Positions 33,897-42,900 of a stretch of DNA of 64,000 nucleotides are shown one piece after another; within the stretch, counting starts at the first letter, position 1, and each line of letters begins with the position of its first letter. This DNA is from Paractinoplanes brasiliensis (GTDB lineage Bacteria; Actinomycetota; Actinomycetes; Mycobacteriales; Micromonosporaceae). The DNA is taken from the NCBI RefSeq assembly GCF_004362215.1, contig NZ_SNWR01000001.1, positions 1,736,001-1,800,000 on the forward strand. Reading direction: 5' to 3'. The notes beneath the pieces are model-generated. The model was not told the origin of the DNA. It saw only the letters and a program-made list of their open reading frames with translations, and made no database searches. The position numbers were made by a program, and so were the translations under genes.

Positions 33897-35684
33897 GTGT
33901 GGGCTCGGCACCGGCTGGAGTGGTTCACCGCCGTCGGGGCGGCGGCACTCGGCGTCGTCTACCTGCTGCTCCCGCCGATGGGCTCCGACCTGGCCGCGCA
34001 GCAGGCCCGGGCCGACTTCTTCGCCCGCCACGGCTACACGCCGGTGGACCTCCGCTGGTACGCCGGCGTCGACCAGCTCGGGTACAGCCTGACCTCACAG
34101 CCCGTGATGGCCCTGCTGGGCGTCCGCGTCACCGGCGCCCTCAGCCTCGTGGCCGCTTCGGTGCTGTTCGCCCTCCTGCTGCGCCGTACCCACGCGCCAC
34201 GCCCGCTGCTGGGAGCCGTGGTGGGCACGTTCTGCATCGCCGGAAATCTGGTGAGCGGCCGGGTCACCTACGGCCTCGGCGTCGCCCTGGGCCTGGCTGC
34301 CCTGCTGGCCCTGACCACTCCGCGCCGCCGCTGGCTCCCACCGGTGTTGGCGCTGCTGGCCGGGCTGACGAGCCCGGTGGCCGCCCTCTTTCTGGGCCTC
34401 TGCGGCGTGGCGCTCGCCCTCTCGCTTCGTCGCCCACCCGCGCCAGGCGCCTCCCCCGCGATCGCACGACCCAGCGCCGAGATCTCTGAGATTGCTGCGG
34501 CGGCGCCGCCCACCACCGCGTCATCAGCCCTCGGTCTCTCCCCCGCCGGCGCCGGTCTGCTCCTGGCGGTGCCCGCGGCGGTTCCCCTCATCCTCAACGC
34601 GTTGTTCTTCGGGGACGGCGGCTGGATGAACATCAGCCGCAACGACACCGTACGGGCGGTAGTCGCCGCACTCGTCGTGGCGGCGCTGGTCCCGAGACGT
34701 CCCGTTCGCATCGGCGGCGTCCTGGCGGCTGGGGGTGTGCTGGCCGCCGCGCTCGTCCACACGCCGGTCGGGCTCAACGCGACCCGCCTGGCCGTCATGT
34801 TCACGCTGCCGCTGCTGGCAGGGTACGCGGCGCTGCCCCGGCCCGGCGGTCCGCAACCCGGCGACACGCGACCCGGTTCGCAACCCGACGTCTCACGTCC
34901 CGGTTCGGAACCCGGCGACTCGCGACCCGGTTCGCAACCCGACGTCTCACGTCCCGGTTCGCAACCCGGCGACTCGCGACCCGGTTCGCGGCCCTTGCCC
35001 GTCTGGGCCGTGATCGGGCTGCTGGTTGTGGCCGGGTGGTGGCAGCCGCCAGTGGTCACCGGCGATCTGCGGGACATCGGCAACCCGACGGCCGACGCGT
35101 CCTACTTCCGCCCGCTGCTCGACCGCCTCGCCCGGGAGCAGCTGACCGGGCGGGTCGAGATCCCGGCCACGCGCGCCTACTGGGAGGCCGCGCACATGGG
35201 TGACGTTCCGCTGGCCCGGGGCTGGCTGCGGCAAGCCGACATCGACCGCAACCCGCTCTTCTTCGACAAGATCCCTGGGGCTGACGGCACCGGTGTTCCG
35301 CTCACGGCCGACACCTACCGCCGCTGGCTGGACGAGCTGGCCGTGCAGTTCGTGGCCGTTCCCAGCGCCGAGCTCACGTGGTCGGGCCGCCCGGAAGCCG
35401 CCCTGGTCACCGCGGGGCTGCCCTATCTGACCGAGGTCTGGTCGAGCCCCGGCTGGCGGCTGTTCGCGGTCGCCGACGCCCGCCCGATCGTCGCCGCCCC
35501 GGCCACGCTGACCGGCCACGACGCGGCTTCGGTGACGCTCAGCACCCCGTCCGCGGGCGATTTCCCGGTACGGGTGAGGTGGAACCGCTGGTTGACAGTG
35601 ACCGACGGCGCCTCGCTGCGGCGGGACGGCGACTGGCTCGTCGTCCGGGTTCCGGGGCCGGGCCGTTACACGGTCAGCAGCTGA
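33897..35684 (+). CDS. Polytopic membrane protein, GT-C-like, 595 aa
   Basis: About ten or eleven hydrophobic segments precede a C-terminal soluble domain. The N-terminus has SDLAAQQARADFFARHGYTP, the kind of outer loop with Asp that GT-C enzymes have. The start at GTG 33897 is favoured over ATG 33855 because TAGGGT lies eight bases before it (leaderless pattern) and the upstream ATG overlaps the divergent mptB start. A Pro/Gly/Ser/Asp-rich insert of 9-residue repeats (RPGSQPDVS type) occurs near residue 315-365. Its place opposite mptB suggests a role in the same envelope glycan, but the family is not clear. Confidence 0.7.
   Translation: MWARHRLEWFTAVGAAALGVVYLLLPPMGSDLAAQQARADFFARHGYTPVDLRWYAGVDQLGYSLTSQPVMALLGVRVTGALSLVAASVLFALLLRRTHAPRPLLGAVVGTFCIAGNLVSGRVTYGLGVALGLAALLALTTPRRRWLPPVLALLAGLTSPVAALFLGLCGVALALSLRRPPAPGASPAIARPSAEISEIAAAAPPTTASSALGLSPAGAGLLLAVPAAVPLILNALFFGDGGWMNISRNDTVRAVVAALVVAALVPRRPVRIGGVLAAGGVLAAALVHTPVGLNATRLAVMFTLPLLAGYAALPRPGGPQPGDTRPGSQPDVSRPGSEPGDSRPGSQPDVSRPGSQPGDSRPGSRPLPVWAVIGLLVVAGWWQPPVVTGDLRDIGNPTADASYFRPLLDRLAREQLTGRVEIPATRAYWEAAHMGDVPLARGWLRQADIDRNPLFFDKIPGADGTGVPLTADTYRRWLDELAVQFVAVPSAELTWSGRPEAALVTAGLPYLTEVWSSPGWRLFAVADARPIVAAPATLTGHDAASVTLSTPSAGDFPVRVRWNRWLTVTDGASLRRDGDWLVVRVPGPGRYTVSS
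34841..34998. repeat. 27-bp tandem repeat inside a membrane-protein gene
   Basis: About five copies of a 27-bp unit (CGACCCGGTTCGCAACCC followed by GACGTCTCA or GGCGACTCG) alternate as a 54-bp higher-order unit. Each adds nine residues rich in Pro, Gly, Ser and Asp. Confidence 0.88.
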
Positions 35685-35795
35685 GCCACCCACGTCAGCC
35701 GGAGGCCGCGCTATGGGCCTGGACCACCGGCTGGGTCGCGAGGAGCTGCGGGGGCGGTGCTGCTGCTTTTGCCGGCGGCGACGACGCGTACGGGA

Positions 35796-36251
35796 TCAGT
35801 TGATTTCTTCGAGGACGCGGTTGCGGGCGTGCTGGTAGATCACCGAGCTGCGGAAGCCGACGATCTCGCGGCGGGCGCTGAACCTGTCCATGAGGAAGGC
35901 GTGCAGGGCGTCGACGCTGGGGACGCCGACGTGGACGAGCAGGTCGTCGCCGCCCGCGACGACGAAGACCGAGATGACCTCGGGAAGGCCGCCGATGTAG
36001 GACTTCAGGTTCTCGATCACTTCGCGGCTCATCGGGCGCACCTGGACGTGCAGGAACGCCTGGACGTGGCGGTTGAGCGCGGCCAGGCTGATCTCGGCGT
36101 GGTAACCGGTGATCACGCCGCGGTCGCGGAGCAGCCGGACGCGTTCGAGGCAGGTCGACGGTGCGATGCCGACCGCGCGGGCCAGGTCACGGTTGGTCTG
36201 CCGGGCGTTCGCCTGCAATTCCCGCACGATCGCCGAATCAATGTCGTCCAC
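35796..36251 (-). CDS. Lrp/AsnC family regulator
   Basis: 151 residues with an N-terminal winged helix (IDSAIVRELQANARQTNRDL, AIAPSTCLERVRLLRDRG) and a C-terminal RAM effector domain (VRPMSREVIENLKSYI, VFVVAGGDDLLVHVGVP). Lrp-type proteins bind amino acids and regulate their metabolism. It is divergent from the leucine dehydrogenase gene with 79 bases between starts, the classical arrangement for a regulator of amino-acid catabolism (BkdR-like). The GTG start has AAAGGTG five bases before it. Confidence 0.92.
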   Translation of the reverse strand: MDDIDSAIVRELQANARQTNRDLARAVGIAPSTCLERVRLLRDRGVITGYHAEISLAALNRHVQAFLHVQVRPMSREVIENLKSYIGGLPEVISVFVVAGGDDLLVHVGVPSVDALHAFLMDRFSARREIVGFRSSVIYQHARNRVLEEIN

Positions 36252-36318
36252 GGGGACACCTTTCGGGGCTGCTGCCGAACGTCGTTCGGTGAGCGGTCCG
36301 GACAGTTGGGCATGCGCC

Positions 36319-36330
36319 TACTTTCAAATC
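36319..36330 (+). promoter_or_regulatory. Leaderless promoter -10 of the dehydrogenase gene
   Basis: TACTTT (36319-36324) is followed by six bases and the ATG at 36331, with no ribosome site. The intergenic region is shared with the Lrp-type gene on the other strand. Confidence 0.5.
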
Positions 36331-37347
36331 ATGTTCTCGCACGAACGGATCATCATTCGGCGCGGCCCCGAGTCCGGGCTGCCCATCATCGTGGCCGTGC
36401 ATTCGACGGCCCTCGGCCAGGCGCTCGGCGGGTGCCGGTTCAAGCCGTACGCCGACTGGCGTGACGGCCTCGCCGACGCGCTGCGGCTCTCCACCGCCAT
36501 GACCGCCAAGTGCGCGCTGGCCGGCCTGCCCAACGGCGGTGGCAAAACCGTGATCGTCGGGGATCGGAGTCGTGGCGAAGCCGCTCTGCACGACGTCGGC
36601 GCCGTGATCGAGGAGCTGGGCGGCAGCTATGCGACCGGCCCCGACGTCGGCACCGGCCCCGACGACATGGTGACGATCGGCGCCCGTACGAGTCACGTCT
36701 TCTGCCGTCCGGTCGCCGCCGGGGGCAGTGGGGACTCCTCCCCCGGCACCGCCGTCGGCACGGTGGCCGCGCTCCGGGCGGTGTGCGAGGCGCAGTTCGG
36801 CTCGCCCGACCTCGCGAGGCGCAGCTTCTCGGTGCTGGGGCTGGGCCGGGTCGGCGGCCGGGTCGCGCGGCTGCTCGCCGAGACGGGCGCGAAACTGCTG
36901 GTCACCGACGTCGACCCGGCGAAGCGCGCGCTGGCCGACGAGCTCGGAGCGGGTTGGGTGACGCCGGACGAGGGCCTCACCGCCGCCGTCGACGTGGTCG
37001 TCCCGGCCGCGCTGGGCGGCGTGCTGACCCCGGCCTCGGTGGCCGCGCTGCGCTGCTCGGCGGTGGCAGGGCCGGCCAACAACCAACTGGACGCCGAGCC
37101 GACGGCCGACCTGCTGCACGCGCGCGGCATCCTGTGGGCGCCCGACTACGTGGTCAGTGCGGGCGGAGTCATCAGCGCCACCGCCGCCGAGCTGCGCCAC
37201 GAGACCCCGGCGCAGGTGGCGGCGCGTCTCGACGGCATCGCGGGCACGCTGGCCGGGGTGTTCGCCGCCGCCCGCCGGGACGACGTCACCCCGGCCGCTG
37301 CCGCCGCCGCCGAGGCCCGCCGACGGGTCCTCACTCCCCCGGGCTGA
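36331..37347 (+). CDS. Leucine/valine-type amino acid dehydrogenase
   Basis: 338 residues of the Glu/Leu/Phe/Val dehydrogenase family. The substrate domain has HSTALGQALGGCRFKPY and the two catalytic Lys, one in TAMTAKCAL and one in LPNGGGKTVIVGD, as in LeuDH. The NAD domain begins with SVLGLGRVGGRVARLL, the Rossmann motif GxGxxG, and NNQLD follows. It deaminates branched-chain amino acids to 2-oxo acids with NAD. Together with the divergent Lrp regulator it suggests branched-chain amino acid breakdown. Its 3' end overlaps the next minus-strand gene by 17 bases. Leu versus Val or Phe preference is not decided by sequence. Confidence 0.88.
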   Translation: MFSHERIIIRRGPESGLPIIVAVHSTALGQALGGCRFKPYADWRDGLADALRLSTAMTAKCALAGLPNGGGKTVIVGDRSRGEAALHDVGAVIEELGGSYATGPDVGTGPDDMVTIGARTSHVFCRPVAAGGSGDSSPGTAVGTVAALRAVCEAQFGSPDLARRSFSVLGLGRVGGRVARLLAETGAKLLVTDVDPAKRALADELGAGWVTPDEGLTAAVDVVVPAALGGVLTPASVAALRCSAVAGPANNQLDAEPTADLLHARGILWAPDYVVSAGGVISATAAELRHETPAQVAARLDGIAGTLAGVFAAARRDDVTPAAAAAAEARRRVLTPPG

Positions 37348-37729
37348 CCGGTTCGACCCTTTCGTACGAGTGGTTCAGCGGCGCTTGATCAAGCGGCGCG
37401 TCGCCTGGCGTGTGGTTCAGCGGCGCGTCGCCCGGCATGTCGGCGAAATGGGCGTTGAGGTGGGCGTACGGGTTGCGTCGGGGGTCGCGGGCCTCGCGGG
37501 CGATCCGGCGCTCCTGCCGCCGCAGGGTCACGGCGAGCCGCAGCGCCGACCACAGGCGCAGCCGGCGCGAGGAGTCGACGGCCGCCAGCACCCGGGCCAG
37601 CGCCTCCCTTTCCCGCTCGGGCACGCAGGTGAGCACGATGATCAGGGGCAGGACGGCCGCCACGATCTCGCTGAGGACGAACAACAACACCAGCAGGGCG
37701 ACGATCCCGGCGAGCACGGACAAGGTCAT
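37331..37729 (-). CDS. Small membrane protein, 132 aa, unknown
   Basis: A single strongly hydrophobic N-terminal region (LSVLAGIVALLVLLFVLSEI and AAVLPLIIVLTCVP, probably two helices) is followed by an Arg/Glu-rich region (ERERE, RRLRLWSALRLAVTLRRQER) and a Pro-rich tail with imperfect PGDAPLNH repeats. No domain is recognised. The ATG at 37729 has AGGAGAA before it. It may be part of one unit with the gene at 37787-38044, 57 bases upstream. Confidence 0.6.
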   Translation of the reverse strand: MTLSVLAGIVALLVLLFVLSEIVAAVLPLIIVLTCVPEREREALARVLAAVDSSRRLRLWSALRLAVTLRRQERRIAREARDPRRNPYAHLNAHFADMPGDAPLNHTPGDAPLDQAPLNHSYERVEPVSPGE

Positions 37730-37786
37730 CGACGTTCTCCTGTCCTGAGAAGCAAGGGTCCTACTCACTGTCCTGACGGACAAACC

Positions 37787-38044
37787 TCACTGAGCGTTCA
37801 AAGCCGCCATCGCGACGAGGACAAGCGCGATCACGACGGCCATCGAGACGACGGCGATCCCCGCGGCCGCCTGGAGCAGCGCGCCGAGAGGCATGAAGGC
37901 CTTGCGCAGCGAACGCATGATGCGCAGGGCGACCAGAAGCGACACGGCGGCGAGTGCCAGATACACGAGGGGCGGGGCCGAACGAACCGTCTCGAGGAGG
38001 CCGGCGTTCGCGCTCGCCATGGAAGCGGTGAAGGAAATGTGCAT
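37787..38044 (-). CDS. Small membrane protein, 85 aa, unknown
   Basis: Two hydrophobic segments (LVYLALAAVSLLVALRIM and AGIAVVSMAVVIALVLVAMA) flank a short basic region RSLRKAFM. GGAGGTCGACC precedes the ATG at 38044, a strong ribosome site. No domain is recognised. The neighbour on the same strand is also a small membrane protein, so the two could form one unit. Confidence 0.65.
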   Translation of the reverse strand: MHISFTASMASANAGLLETVRSAPPLVYLALAAVSLLVALRIMRSLRKAFMPLGALLQAAAGIAVVSMAVVIALVLVAMAALNAQ

Positions 38045-38271
38045 GGTCGACCTCCGGTTCAGGCCGCATATCCACCAGTGAGGGCCTGACCCCGTCGTCG
38101 AACGTCGGGACGAACACTAAGTGAAGCCGAACCGGCTTTCTGTGTTATCTCTCCGTGACCCCTAGCTATGAATATCCATGGCTATGCAGTCTGCCGCAAG
38201 TGTGAGCCGACTACGTGAATAGAATTTTTCCAGACTCACGACGGACTACCGGGAGAACAACCTTTGTGTTT
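38045..38271. other. Low-GC intergenic region
   Basis: About 230 bases with unusually many A and T (for example AATAGAATTTTTCC near 38218-38231, and CTATGAATATCC). No gene is seen. It separates the small membrane protein from the XRE module and looks like transferred or regulatory DNA. Confidence 0.4.
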
Positions 38272-38326
38272 GCATAAGATATGCGCCGGTACCGTATGAC
38301 CATCGGGTCTGCTGTATCGTTCTCCC
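38272..38326 (+). promoter_or_regulatory. Candidate operator and leaderless promoter
   Basis: GCATA-AGA-TATGC (38272-38284) is a perfect palindrome that lies about 43 bases before the start of the small Cys protein gene. TATCGT (38315-38320) is a -10-like hexamer six bases before the GTG at 38327. The palindrome could be the operator of the adjacent XRE regulator. Confidence 0.5.
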
Positions 38327-38560
38327 GTGACAAAACAACCTTTAACGGTCGTTCAGGATGCAGCGCCGCAACTGACTCTCGTCACGACGCTCTGTGGCGG
38401 TGGCACCTGCCCGACTGTCTACCGCACCGATCGCAACACGTTCGTGGTGCAGGGATATACCGTGACCGCCGAGGCCGCCGGGTTGGACCTGCCGGCCGGC
38501 GAGCAGTTGGTCGAGATTCCGGCCGAGCTCCTCGCCGAGGCGGTGAAGGCAAGCACCTGA
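38327..38560 (+). CDS. Small CGGGxCPTVY protein, 77 aa, partner of XRE regulator
   Basis: Not a named family that I recognise. The core is TLCGGGTCPTVYRTDRNTFV then VVQGYTVTAEAAGLDLP and EQLVEIPAELLAEAVKA. A paralogue at 39514-39756 shares the CGGG/SCPTVY.T, VVQGY.V and GE.LVEIP.E.L blocks, so this is a family of its own. The two Cys, four residues apart, could bind metal or form a disulfide. The gene is leaderless by sequence (TATCGT, six bases, GTG) and 31 bases upstream of the XRE regulator on the same strand. The arrangement mirrors DUF397-XRE pairs, so it is probably a regulator partner. Confidence 0.75.
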   Translation: MTKQPLTVVQDAAPQLTLVTTLCGGGTCPTVYRTDRNTFVVQGYTVTAEAAGLDLPAGEQLVEIPAELLAEAVKAST

Positions 38561-38591
38561 TCAACACGTCCACCGATGGAAGGGGCGGGAC

Positions 38592-39473
38592 ATGACCGAC
38601 TCGCCCTACTTCCCCGAGAACACCGACGAACCCGTCGGCGCAGTGCTGGCCCGGCGGCGTAAGAGCCTGAAGATCCCGGGCCAGGTGCTCGGTGAACGGG
38701 TCGGCATGAGCCAGGCCAAGATCTCCCGTCTGGAGACCGGCAAGTCCACGCCCGATCCGTCCGACGTCCGTCTCATTGCCGAAGCCCTCGCGCTGCCCGA
38801 TGTCGAGGTGGACAGGCTGGCCGCGCTGGCCGAACGATCCAGCAATCAGCTCGTCGACTGGCATTCGACCGAGGCCGGCCTGCAGAACAGGCAGAATCGC
38901 GTGCGCCACCTCGAGACCGCCGTGCGGGAGGTCCGGACGTTCCAGCCCGCGGTTGTCGTCGGACTGCTGCAGACCAGCGAATACGCCCGGGCGATCTTGA
39001 CCGCGCTACGCACCAGCTTGGACGACGACGAGATCGCCGATTCCGCCCTGGCCGTCTCGGAGGCCGTGTCCACCCGGTTGCAGCGCAGCGAGATGCTGTA
39101 CGAAGCCGGACGGTCGTTCACCTTCATCATGACCGAAGCGGTGCTGCGGAATCAGGTGTGCCCGGCGGCGGACATGGTCGCCCAGATCGGCCGGCTGCGC
39201 GAGGTGGCTCAGCTGCCCAACGTCCGGCTCCTGATCATTCCGGAGAACGTCGAGCTGAGCATCGCGCCGTTTCACGGGTTCGAGCTCATGGGCGACAGGT
39301 ACGTGATGGTCGACCTCTTCAACACCACGATCGGGTCGGACGGCAGGCACACCATCCGCCTCTACCAGCGTGTTTTCGACACCCTGGAAGCGATGGCGAC
39401 CTCGGACATCGACACCATGCTGGACGCCCACCAGTACCGCTACATCCGGATGCTACCCGGCGCTGTCGCCTGA
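38592..39473 (+). CDS. XRE-family regulator with DUF5753
   Basis: 293 residues. An N-terminal helix-turn-helix (VGAVLARRRKSLKIPGQVLG, ERVGMSQAKISRLETGKSTP) precedes the DUF5753 domain, with FQPAVVVGLLQTSEYARAIL and the conserved LLIIPENVELSIAPFHGFEL. It is distinct from the paralogue at 15192. The ATG has GGAAGGGGCGGGAC before it. It lies between two genes for CGG-type small proteins, one upstream and one downstream, all on the same strand, where related regulators have DUF397 partners. Probably it binds the palindrome at 38272-38284; the signal it reads is unknown. Confidence 0.9.
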   Translation: MTDSPYFPENTDEPVGAVLARRRKSLKIPGQVLGERVGMSQAKISRLETGKSTPDPSDVRLIAEALALPDVEVDRLAALAERSSNQLVDWHSTEAGLQNRQNRVRHLETAVREVRTFQPAVVVGLLQTSEYARAILTALRTSLDDDEIADSALAVSEAVSTRLQRSEMLYEAGRSFTFIMTEAVLRNQVCPAADMVAQIGRLREVAQLPNVRLLIIPENVELSIAPFHGFELMGDRYVMVDLFNTTIGSDGRHTIRLYQRVFDTLEAMATSDIDTMLDAHQYRYIRMLPGAVA

Positions 39474-39477
39474 CACG

Positions 39478-39513
39478 TTGTAACGACGGTGTTTCCGTCC
39501 GTACCGTGGGGTC
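39478..39513 (+). promoter_or_regulatory. Leaderless promoter of the second small protein gene
   Basis: TTGTAA (39478-39483), an 18-base spacer and TACCGT (39502-39507), then six bases to the ATG at 39514. The same six-base gap occurs before the paralogue at 38327. Confidence 0.55.
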
Positions 39514-39756
39514 ATGACGACCCATGAGGATTCAGGCACAACGGCCGCCCCGGATCGCCATCCGCAGATCCTGGCGAGCGAGTGTGGAGGCGGTTCCTGC
39601 CCCACCGTCTACGCCACCGGCGGGGAGACGGTTGTTGTGCAGGGTTACGTGGTGGACGGCCACGCCGGAGTCGAGGTGCCCGACGGCGAGCGCCTCGTCG
39701 AAATTCCGACCGAGGTGTTGCTCGCCGCGGCCGACGCTGTTCGTAACAGGGCCTGA
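39514..39756 (+). CDS. Small CGGGSCPTVY protein, 80 aa, paralogue of 38327-38560
   Basis: The core ASECGGGSCPTVYATGGETV, then VVQGYVVDGHAGVEVPDGER and LVEIPTEVLLAAADAVRN, aligns over its whole length with the protein at 38327. Both Cys and the Pro-Thr-Val-Tyr are kept. It is leaderless, with its own promoter 40 bases after the XRE regulator. Unlike its paralogue it has an N-terminal extension rich in polar residues. Function is unknown; the pairing with the regulator is the main clue. Confidence 0.75.
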   Translation: MTTHEDSGTTAAPDRHPQILASECGGGSCPTVYATGGETVVVQGYVVDGHAGVEVPDGERLVEIPTEVLLAAADAVRNRA

Positions 39757-39766
39757 GACAAGGGCG

Positions 39767-39964
39767 TCACCAGGCGAAACGACGCCGCTTCTTCTTCTGG
39801 CCGCGCAGGCCGCCGAGGAAGTCGGCACCTTCCCGCAACATCCTGCTGCCGCGGCTCGGGCCCTTCTTGGCCTCCAGCCGTTCGCTGAGCTTTCGTGCGC
39901 CCGCCGCCGCGAGCGGGACAGCCACGGCCATGATCGCAAAGCGCTTCACCATGTTGAACACCAT
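39767..39964 (-). CDS. Small basic protein with one hydrophobic segment, 65 aa
   Basis: The N-terminus MVFNMVKRFAIMAVAVPLAA could be a single membrane helix. The rest is strongly basic and ends GGLRGQKKKRRRFAW. An N-terminal helix followed by a cytosolic, nucleic-acid-like tail is common among small actinobacterial proteins of unknown role. No ribosome site is clear; an ATG at 39952 is an alternative start. It is 17 bases after the glnE stop on the same strand. Confidence 0.6.
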   Translation of the reverse strand: MVFNMVKRFAIMAVAVPLAAAGARKLSERLEAKKGPSRGSRMLREGADFLGGLRGQKKKRRRFAW

Positions 39965-39981
39965 GGGATACACATACCCAC

Positions 39982-42900
39982 TCAGGACTCGAGCACACGT
40001 TCCATCGCCGCCCGGGAACGGCGGGTCACGCGCAGGTAGCGGTCGACGAACTCGCCCGGGTCGCCGCCGCCCAGCAACTGCACCACACCGGCCAGCTCGA
40101 CACCGTGGCGGGGCAGCTGGTCGGTGGGGCGCCCCCGCACCAGGGTCAGCGCGTTGCGAACCTGGGCGGCCAAGGTCCATCCGGCGGTCATCGCGGCCGC
40201 GTCGGCCTTCGCGACCAGTCCGGCGACGACGGCGGCGTCGAGAGCCTCGAGCGTACGGGTCTTGCGCAGCTCGGTCTCCGCGTACGCGTGCCGCAGTTGC
40301 ACCAGCTGGATTGCCCACTCCACGTCGGACAGGCCACCGCGCCCCAGCTTGGTGTGGGTGTGCGGGTCGGCGTTGCGGGGCAGCCGCTCCACTTCGACGC
40401 GGGCCTTGATGCGCCGGATCTCGACCACCTGTTCGCGGGTCAGTCCGCCCTCGGGGTAACGCATCTTGTCGGCCAGTTCCTCGAAGCGCCGGCCCAGCTC
40501 GGCGTCGCCGCAGACAAAACGGGCCCGCAGCAGCGCCTGGGCCTCCCAGACCCGCGACCAGCGGGCGTAATACTGCTGGTACGCGGCGAGGCTGCGGACG
40601 AGGGGCCCCTGCCGGCCCTCGGGGCGCAGGTCGGCGTCGATGCCCAGCTCGGGGTCGGGCGCGGGGGCGGTCAGCGCTTTGCGCAGCTGCTCGGCGATCG
40701 CCAGCGACGCCGCCGAGGACTCGTTGTCGGGGGCGCCGGGCGCCGGCTCGAAGACGAACAGCACGTCGGCGTCGGAGGGGTAGCTCATCTCGTACCCGCC
40801 GAGCCGGCCCATGCCGATGATCGCGAACCTGAGGCCGTCGGGGCCGGGATGGGCGCGCCGGGCCACGGCGAGAGCGGCGTTCAGCGTGGCGTCGGTGACG
40901 TCGGAGAGGGCGATGCCGATCGCGTTGACGTCGAGCGGCTCGGCCGGGGCCAGCTCACCCGCCCGGCTGAGAATGTCGGCGCAGGCCAGCCGGAACAGCT
41001 CACGCCGGCGCCGGGCCCGGACGGCCGCGATCGCCTTCACCGGGTCCTCCGGGTAGCGCCCGGCTGCGGCTCGGAACCCGTCGAGCAGCGACTCGCGCGA
41101 GCGGGGCAGCAGCTCGGCGTCGTCGGCGAGCAGGCGCAGCGCCTCGGGGTCGCGGGTGAGCAGGTCGGTCGCGTACCGGGAGAGGCTGAGCACGCGGGCC
41201 AGCCGGCGCGCCACCGGGCCACCGTCGCGCAGCAGCCGCAGATACCACGGCGTGGAGCCGAGTTTGTCGGAGACGTGGCGATAGTTGAGCAGGCCGCGGT
41301 CGGGCTCGGGGGCGTCAGCGAACTCCTGCAGCAGCATCGGCAGCAGCGTGCGCTGGATCGCCGAGGTGCGGGTGACGCCGCCGGTCAGCGCCTGCAGGTG
41401 GCGCAGCGCCGCGGCCGGGTCGGCGAAACCCAGCACCTCGAGACGGCGGCCGGCCGACTCGGGGGTCATACGCAGCGCCTCGGCCGGCACCCGGGCCACG
41501 GCCTCCAGCAGCGGCTGGTAGAGCAGCTTGACGTGCAGGCGGCGGACCTGAGCGGCGTGGCCCACCCAGTCGGAGCGGAACGCCTCGACGGCGTCGCGCC
41601 CGGGCAGGGCGGTGTAGCCCAGGGAGGCCGCCAGCCAGCGCAGACCGGCCGGGTCGTCGGGCACGGTGTGCGTACGCCGAAGCTGTTGCAGTTGCAGGCG
41701 ATGCTCGACACTCCGCAGGAACCGGTAGCCGCGCAGCAGGGTCTCGCCGTCCTCGCGGCCCACGTAACCCCCGGTGACCAGCGCTCGCAGCGCCGGAATA
41801 GTGCCCGGCTGCCGCAGGGTCTCGTCGACCCGGCCGTGCACGAGCTGCAACAGCTGGACGGCGAACTCGATGTCGCGCAGCCCCCCGGGACCCCGTTTGA
41901 TCTCGCGGTCGAGCAGGTCCGCCGGCACATTGTCGATGATCTTGCGGCGCATGTCGCGGACGTCGGGAACCGCCTCGGGCCGCTCGGCCGCGTGCCAGAC
42001 CAGCGGGGCCAGGTCCTCGATCCAGCGGCGGCCCAGGGCCAGGTCACCGGCGGCGGGACGGGCCTTCAGCAGCGCCTGGAACTCCCACGTGCGGGCCCAG
42101 CGGCGGTAGTAGGCCTCATGGCTGGCCAGGGTGCGCACCAGCGGGCCGCGGCTGCCCTCGGGACGCAGCGAGGCATCGACCGGCCAGGCGACCATGCCGC
42201 AGATCTCGATCAGCCGGGCGGCGACGATCGTGCCGGCGCTCAGGTCGTCGTCGGAGTCGGCCACGAAGATGACGTCCACGTCGGAGACGTAGTTGAGCTC
42301 GTTGCCGCCGCACTTGCCCATCGCGACCACGGCCAGGCTCGGCTCGGCTGCCGAGGCGGGCAGACCGGCCACGGCGATCGCGTACGCCGCGGCAAGCGTC
42401 TCGTCGGCCAGGCGTGACAGGGCGGCCATGGTCGGCTCGAGTCCCCGCCCGCCGGTCAGATCGGCCGCGGCGATACGCAGCAGCGACACCCGGTAGGCCC
42501 GGCGCAGCGCGGGCACGCTCGGCTGGTCGCTGTCGAGTTCGAGGTGGCCCTCGGCGTTGGGCGGCAGGCCCGTCGGCCCGGTGGCCAGCACCTGCCAATC
42601 CCCCGGATGGGCGACCAGGTGGTCACCGAGCGCCGACGAGGCCCCGAGCACGGCCACCAGCCGCCGGCGCAACCCCGGGTCCGCCGCGAGCGCGCCGATC
42701 AGCGCCTCGGTGGCCTCGTTGGAGGCGATCTCGCCGCCCGGGCCGATGACCGGGCCGCCGTTGCCGCGCGCGGCCGCCCGGCCCGCCGCGTCGACCAGCC
42801 GGTGCAGCTGGCGCAGCGCCAGATTGGGGTCGGCCGCGCGGGACAACGAGCTGAGCACCTCGGCCGCGTCGGCGCCGACCGGGGCCTGCGCCTCCGGGTC

